Origin: an uncultured Bacteroidota bacterium
GTDB lineage: Bacteria; Bacteroidota; Bacteroidia; Bacteroidales; CAIWKO01
Assembly: GCA_937934705.1 (NCBI GenBank)
Contig: CALGYY010000004.1
Location: 1-12,488 of the forward strand
Direction: 5' to 3'
Length of the DNA stretch: 12,488 nucleotides
The position numbers and the translations under genes are program-made. A model generated the notes under the pieces. The model made no database searches and was not told the DNA's origin. It worked only from the letters and a program-made list of their open reading frames with translations. This document shows, piece by piece, positions 8,613 through 12,488 of this stretch. How positions within the stretch are numbered: the first letter of the stretch is position 1; each line of letters starts with the position of its first letter.

Positions 8613-9616
8613 CGCAGCATAAATTTTTCGTTGATACACCAGTTTTCACTCCGGGCCTGAATGATCAGAATCCCGCGGTCAGCATCCGGCAGATTCAAAC
8701 CCACAGGACCCGACCAATTGCTGACCCGGTACTCCATCAGGCATCTTCCGGTGACGTCATAGACCCCTAATATAACCTCCTCCCCTGCTAATTCAGGGGC
8801 ATCCACGTTGACATGATCAATAGCGGGATTGGGCCAGACTTTCAGATAGTTGTGTTGTGCCCCTTCCGACAGATGATTCGTTGAATTCCAGATCACCCCT
8901 ATCCCGTCAAGGTCAAAACCTCCCGAGGCAAATGGCGTTGGCCAGGGATCATTGATCTTTCGGCCTGCGGTATCATACGCAGCATAAGCTTCCTGTATAC
9001 AGCCCCCGACATCACGAATCCGGATATGGGTGATATGGTTCACATCCAGTCCGGCAAGTCCCGTCATCTCATCAAGATCGAAGGGCGTTCCGTACATGCC
9101 CCGGTATTTGCCTGCCAGATTATTGATTTTAGTGGCATCCAGCGAATCAAAGCTACTCACCTGGAGTGACGTATCAGTCAGTGAATGTGACGGGAAAGGG
9201 TAAAACAATACGCCATCACTGCTGACCTCAACATAAGCCAGCTCCAGGAAATAATCATCGAAGGAGTTTTCAAAAACTGCGAAATCCCATGAGGGGCCGT
9301 TCACCAGAGGATGATCAAACTCCAGCGTTGCAGTGCCTTTGTCGCCGAGACTCACCACCCCTCCCGGGCCTGCCATACCAGTGGCCATGCTGCTGTCGCC
9401 AACGCTCGCATAACCTCCTGAAGGGTTTGAAATATCCATGAATCCCCGTTCAATACTGCAGTGGCTGGCCCAGGCGACGAATGCTGAACTGTCGTAGCGC
9501 ATGGCTGTGCTGCCTGGCTGTCCCGCAGGTGGCGCGTATTGCGCAAGCATTTCCTTAGCCGGACATAAGGCCAGCAAAATCAGATAAAATAATATACGCT
9601 TATTCTTTATATTCAT
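8609..9616 (-). CDS. Secreted T9SS type A sorting-domain protein of the TonB-receptor operon (VSLGxxG / FAVFENxF family)
   Basis: 335 aa. ATG 9616 is chosen over the longer frame to 9685 because it starts a proper signal peptide (MNIKNKRILFYLILLALCPA..., cleavage after LAQ at about 26) and lies 2 nt after the TAA of the preceding gene; the 9685 extension would only overlap that gene. The Cys in the hydrophobic core sits in LALC, which is not a lipobox. Residues 28-243 form one conserved domain: SSAFVAWA, DISNPSGGYASVGDSSMATG, GVVSLGDKGTATLEF, DFAVFENSF, ELAYVEVSSDG, LDATKINNLAGKYRG, GTPFDLDEM, ITHIRIRDVGGCIQEAYA and NDPWPTPFASGGFDLDGIGVI. I know this as an uncharacterised extracellular beta-rich family that recurs beside TonB-dependent receptors in Bacteroidota. 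Residues 257-335 are a type A CTD (LKVWPNPAIDHV, VYDVTGR). The protein is expected on the cell surface or outside the cell. Ligand binding together with its operon partners is inferred. Confidence 0.82.
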   Translation of the reverse strand: MNIKNKRILFYLILLALCPAKEMLAQYAPPAGQPGSTAMRYDSSAFVAWASHCSIERGFMDISNPSGGYASVGDSSMATGMAGPGGVVSLGDKGTATLEFDHPLVNGPSWDFAVFENSFDDYFLELAYVEVSSDGVLFYPFPSHSLTDTSLQVSSFDSLDATKINNLAGKYRGMYGTPFDLDEMTGLAGLDVNHITHIRIRDVGGCIQEAYAAYDTAGRKINDPWPTPFASGGFDLDGIGVIWNSTNHLSEGAQHNYLKVWPNPAIDHVNVDAPELAGEEVILGVYDVTGRCLMEYRVSNWSGPVGLNLPDADRGILIIQARSENWCINEKFMLR

Positions 9617-9618
9617 AT

Positions 9619-10611
9619 TTATAACTTTATAAATTGAACCCTTTGCGGGTTTTCTCCTTCGCGGAGCAGGTGAAGGATATAACAACCACGATTAAAATCA
9701 CGGCAATCCAGGATGAATTCATGAGCGTCCTTTGATTCCTGGGTAAGGATCAGTCGTCCGGCTGCATCGCATACCCTCATCCTCAAAGGACCAGGGGTTC
9801 CTTCATAACTGATGTTTAAGAAATCGCTCACCGGATTAGGATGGCAGGACCAGTGACTCTGTGTGATTTCTTTCAAACTCTGGGGTGAATCTGCTGTCGT
9901 GAAATTATCGATGCAAAAGAAAGGGGGCGTATTCATGCCGAACATCCCTGTATCCGAAGAGTTCAAGACAAACAGGAGGCTGTCGCAATTCCCGAGGGAG
10001 CTCAGATCCAGCCAGTTCCAGTCTTCCAGAATATAATCCTGTTGGTTATCGCTGAAGCGGTAATCAGCAAGGTAGACATTCACTGAATCGCTTTTGAGGC
10101 TGCCGTTGTACCAGGCGAAAACAGTTAAGCGGAACCAGTCAGGGTCATTCCCTGTGGGTCCTCCGAATTTTTTGGCAAATGCATCACCATCGCGCATGCT
10201 GATCGCAGCATAGGTGGTATTTGTGAGATAACAACCGTTGACCACCTTTCCGATGGCGGCGCCCGTAAGGCTGAGGATGGCGCCCTGCTGACCCACTGCA
10301 TAAGTTGAAGAGGATTCCGCGCCGCCGGCAGGCCGTGCACTGAAGATATTATTATAATTTCCGGTAATACTGTCGCGCATGCTGCTGTATGCAAAACCAG
10401 CAGCCCAGTAGCCTCCGTACACAGAATCATACAAATACAGATTCGAAAAAAATGCATTTCCGTTTGCAAATCCACCGCTGAAATCTGAACCATCCCAGAA
10501 GGTATCCTGCGGGAGGCTGAGGTCCTCAAATGTACTGAGGGTTTGGGATTGTGCAAAACAGGGCCACATCAGACCGGCCACAATGAAAAAAATGTACATT
10601 GATGTTTTCAT
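9619..10611 (-). CDS. DUF4465 domain protein with T9SS type A sorting domain (BtuH-like context)
   Basis: 330 aa. The signal peptide is MKTSMYIFFIVAGLMWPCFA with cleavage near FAQ-SQ. Residues 27-238 match the DUF4465 pattern closely: STFEDLSLPQDTFWDGSDFSGG, WAAGFAYSSMRD, SSSTYAVG, YLTNTTYAAISMRDGDAFAKKFGG, DWFRLTVFAW, VNVYLADYRFSDN, QDYILEDWNWLDLSSLG, GMFGMNTPPFFCIDNF. Residues 253-330 are a type A CTD (SCHPNPVSDFLNISY, VCDAAGRLIL, RVQFIKL). It starts 10 nt after the stop of the TonB-dependent receptor gene and ends 2 nt before the next start, so it sits mid-operon. From memory, DUF4465-like proteins occur in Bacteroides B12-uptake loci, where they are lipoproteins that bind cobamides at the surface. 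Here the protein would instead cross by T9SS. Family assignment is strong; cobamide binding is an inference from context. Confidence 0.85.
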   Translation of the reverse strand: MKTSMYIFFIVAGLMWPCFAQSQTLSTFEDLSLPQDTFWDGSDFSGGFANGNAFFSNLYLYDSVYGGYWAAGFAYSSMRDSITGNYNNIFSARPAGGAESSSTYAVGQQGAILSLTGAAIGKVVNGCYLTNTTYAAISMRDGDAFAKKFGGPTGNDPDWFRLTVFAWYNGSLKSDSVNVYLADYRFSDNQQDYILEDWNWLDLSSLGNCDSLLFVLNSSDTGMFGMNTPPFFCIDNFTTADSPQSLKEITQSHWSCHPNPVSDFLNISYEGTPGPLRMRVCDAAGRLILTQESKDAHEFILDCRDFNRGCYILHLLREGENPQRVQFIKL

Positions 10612-10621
10612 ATTCTTATGG

Positions 10622-12488
10622 TTATAATGAATGATTCAGCTGATAATAAAGACTTCCCCTGAAAACCCTTCCAGGCATGGGCATCCAAACGATTGATTGA
10701 TATTGGTCATCCCAAAGGTTGTCAACAGAAAACCCGAAGTGAAAGGCTGAGTTCCTGACCCTGAGATGCCATGATATTTCTATATTGCCCAAAAAATAGG
10801 GTTTCATCCTGATGGCGTTGTCAGAACTCAGATATCGCCATCCCATGTATGAATGGAGATAATTCAATTCAATGTTTTTGTATTTAACCATCAGGCTGAC
10901 CGAGCTTGTATGAATCGGCGTATATGGCAGTTGTTTACCTTTGGAGGCATCGCCCGCACTTACGGTCTTGCAATAAGTGGCACGTGTGTACTGGTAACGC
11001 AACTGACCTCCCAACATCCAGCTTTTTATGCTGACATTCCACGCGGAGCGCGCATCCAGTCCTCTGGACCAGACCTCCTGAACATTTCTCGGAGTCCAGA
11101 AATATCCTGAGGGCAGCCAAAGGATCCAGTCCCGGACATTTGAATTATAAATGGAAACATGCAGGTCTGTGCTCCATTTCTTATCCTTACTCCAATTCTG
11201 AGAATACCCTAATTCCTCGGTAAAACCCTGTTCGGGAAGAAGATCGGGATCACCTCCCGGATTCCAGTACAGATCATTAAGCGTGGGATGACGATAAATG
11301 CGCGAAGCCCTGAAACGCAAAGTGGATCCCTTCCAGAGTTTTGTTTCCAGGCCGACCGAGGGAAGTGGAATAAAATAATCAGGAACATTATAATCTGTTC
11401 GCACAGAAGCCGAAATCACCAACTTTTCATGTCGGGTTCTGTATCTGTAGTTCAGCAACAGGGCCATGCGGTCGCGATGTACATTGCTCTGGTAATTCCC
11501 GGTATTGGCCTGCTCTCTGCTGTAATTCAGTCCGATGTTCAGCAGGTGATCCGGACCAAAGGATATCCGTGCTTCTGCTTCTGTTCCGGAACTGATGAAA
11601 TCATTATCAGAATCAATGCGGGTAAGGCTGTCGAGATAATGCTGGTCTTCCTTGCTGAAAGCTGTCCTGAGCATAAAAAGTGCTGATCCGTAACGGGTTT
11701 TCCACTCTGCTCTTGCACGCAACTGCTGATCGGAAAGGGTAGCAGAGCTGTTGCTCTGTATCATCAGGGGGGGAATCTCTCTTTCAGCACTCAGGTATGA
11801 CAAATCTGCAGATACTTCCTGCGATTTCCGGATTTTCAAATCACAGCCTGCCATCAGGCCCCATTGGTACGCACGTGCATGTATCAGTCTTTCTTCGGGA
11901 TGACCCGCCCTGGACTCATTCAGGTAACGGATATTGTTCAAACCTCCTTTGGCAAATGCTCTTAAAGTGCTGTAGGATTTTCGGCCTCCTCTCTCCAGAA
12001 GCAGGTGCCCTCCGGGGTACTGATAGGAACTGATCTCTGAGCCTGTTCTGAGTTTAAACCCGCTTCCGTAAGCAGGTTTGCGGTTCAGCAGCAGACTGCC
12101 GCTCATGGATCCGCTGCCGTACAATGCTCCGGTACCGCCATATTCAAGAATGACCTCATCCGCCATTCCCAGCGGGAAGAGGCTCAGGTCGGTCCCGCCA
12201 TTCATAGGGCTCTGAATGTTAAAACCGTTCCATATTACTGCAGTCTGGGCTGCGGTTCCGCCTCTGACTGAAAGACTGCTCACCCCGTTCGGACCGTTGG
12301 ATTTAATATATACTAAGGTATTCCTGAGCAGCAATTCAGGAAGACCCTGTCCGGTCATTTTTGAAATAGTGTTGCTGTCAATACTTTCACGGTAACTGCC
12401 TGTGGAGAACAGATTATTGCGGTCGCCGGAAATTTCAACACCTGAAATGCAGACCGTGGAATCCGCAATACCCTGCGACAATGCTGTA
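10622..12488 (-). CDS. TonB-dependent outer-membrane receptor, BtuB-like (5' end outside window)
   Basis: The frame is open through the right edge (Thr-Ala-Leu-Ser-Gln before GIADSTVC), which looks like the end of a signal peptide, so the true start lies a few dozen bases beyond 12488; the TTG at 12481 is not the start. About 620 mature residues are visible, close to BtuB size and far shorter than SusC proteins, with no carboxypeptidase-like N-terminal extension. The plug spans roughly residues 10-130 counted from 12481: ISGVEISGDR, LPELLLRN, SSLSVRGGTAAQTAVIWNGF, GGTDLSLFP, VILEYGGTGALYGSGSMSGS. The DLSxFP and LYGSGSMSG segments parallel E. coli BtuB. The remainder is a 22-strand-type barrel ending in VDNLWDDQYQSIVWMPMPGRVF. 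It would import a ligand across the outer membrane using TonB-ExbBD energy. First visible gene of a four-gene operon. Substrate is probably a cobamide given its neighbours, but another small metal-containing ligand is possible. Confidence 0.85.
   Translation of the reverse strand, partial: TALSQGIADSTVCISGVEISGDRNNLFSTGSYRESIDSNTISKMTGQGLPELLLRNTLVYIKSNGPNGVSSLSVRGGTAAQTAVIWNGFNIQSPMNGGTDLSLFPLGMADEVILEYGGTGALYGSGSMSGSLLLNRKPAYGSGFKLRTGSEISSYQYPGGHLLLERGGRKSYSTLRAFAKGGLNNIRYLNESRAGHPEERLIHARAYQWGLMAGCDLKIRKSQEVSADLSYLSAEREIPPLMIQSNSSATLSDQQLRARAEWKTRYGSALFMLRTAFSKEDQHYLDSLTRIDSDNDFISSGTEAEARISFGPDHLLNIGLNYSREQANTGNYQSNVHRDRMALLLNYRYRTRHEKLVISASVRTDYNVPDYFIPLPSVGLETKLWKGSTLRFRASRIYRHPTLNDLYWNPGGDPDLLPEQGFTEELGYSQNWSKDKKWSTDLHVSIYNSNVRDWILWLPSGYFWTPRNVQEVWSRGLDARSAWNVSIKSWMLGGQLRYQYTRATYCKTVSAGDASKGKQLPYTPIHTSSVSLMVKYKNIELNYLHSYMGWRYLSSDNAIRMKPYFLGNIEISWHLRVRNSAFHFGFSVDNLWDDQYQSIVWMPMPGRVFRGSLYYQLNHSL

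Noticed and set aside
9617..9685. Upstream extension of the middle operon gene to 9685
   Set aside because: The added 23 residues (rich in Pro and Arg) overlap the end of the DUF4465 gene and would place a signal peptide internally. ATG 9616 gives a standard signal peptide and tight operon spacing.
12400..12488. Cobalamin riboswitch for the receptor operon
   Set aside because: All of this stretch is coding sequence of the receptor. A leader element, if present, must lie beyond the right edge, so nothing can be claimed from the window.

Overview
The window looks like a chromosomal piece of a Bacteroidota bacterium with a type IX secretion system (T9SS). Three encoded proteins end in a type A T9SS C-terminal sorting domain (CTD), a fourth is a lipoprotein with a Bacteroidota-style beta-propeller, and the largest gene has the Ig / beta-helix / sorting-tail layout typical of environmental Bacteroidota surface proteins. 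No mobile element, CRISPR array, tRNA or rRNA was seen. The genus cannot be named from the sequence alone.

Left part, + strand. Positions 3-734 hold a reading frame that encodes a SprB-like repeat followed by the start of a beta-helix surface protein. It is broken by a TGA at 162-164, ends at a TGA at 711-713 and has no sorting tail, so it reads as a decayed or truncated surface-protein gene. Only 28 bases after its last stop (TAG, 732-734), an intact giant gene begins (start 763, end 7347, about 2194 aa). Its product has a signal peptide, a nidogen-like beta-sandwich, Ig-like domains, a long right-handed beta-helix, PKD/Ig-like modules and a type A CTD. A rho-independent terminator follows it.

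Right part, - strand. Four tightly packed genes run from the right edge (12488) down to 7521: a BtuB-like TonB-dependent receptor cut by the window edge, a DUF4465 protein with a T9SS CTD, a second secreted T9SS protein with a conserved domain of the VSLGxxG / FAVFENxF type, and a YncE/DUF5074-type beta-propeller lipoprotein. The gaps are 10 nt, 2 nt and a 4-nt ATGA overlap, so this is one operon. The combination of a small TonB-dependent receptor, a DUF4465 protein and a BtuG-like propeller recalls the cobamide (vitamin B12) uptake loci of Bacteroides. The inferred job is surface capture and import of a cobamide or a similar scarce ligand. Here two of the presumed surface binders carry T9SS sorting tails instead of lipid anchors. 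The operon promoter, and any cobalamin riboswitch, would lie just outside the window beyond 12488.

The two transcription units converge at 7348-7520, which holds two GC-rich hairpins, one suited to each direction.
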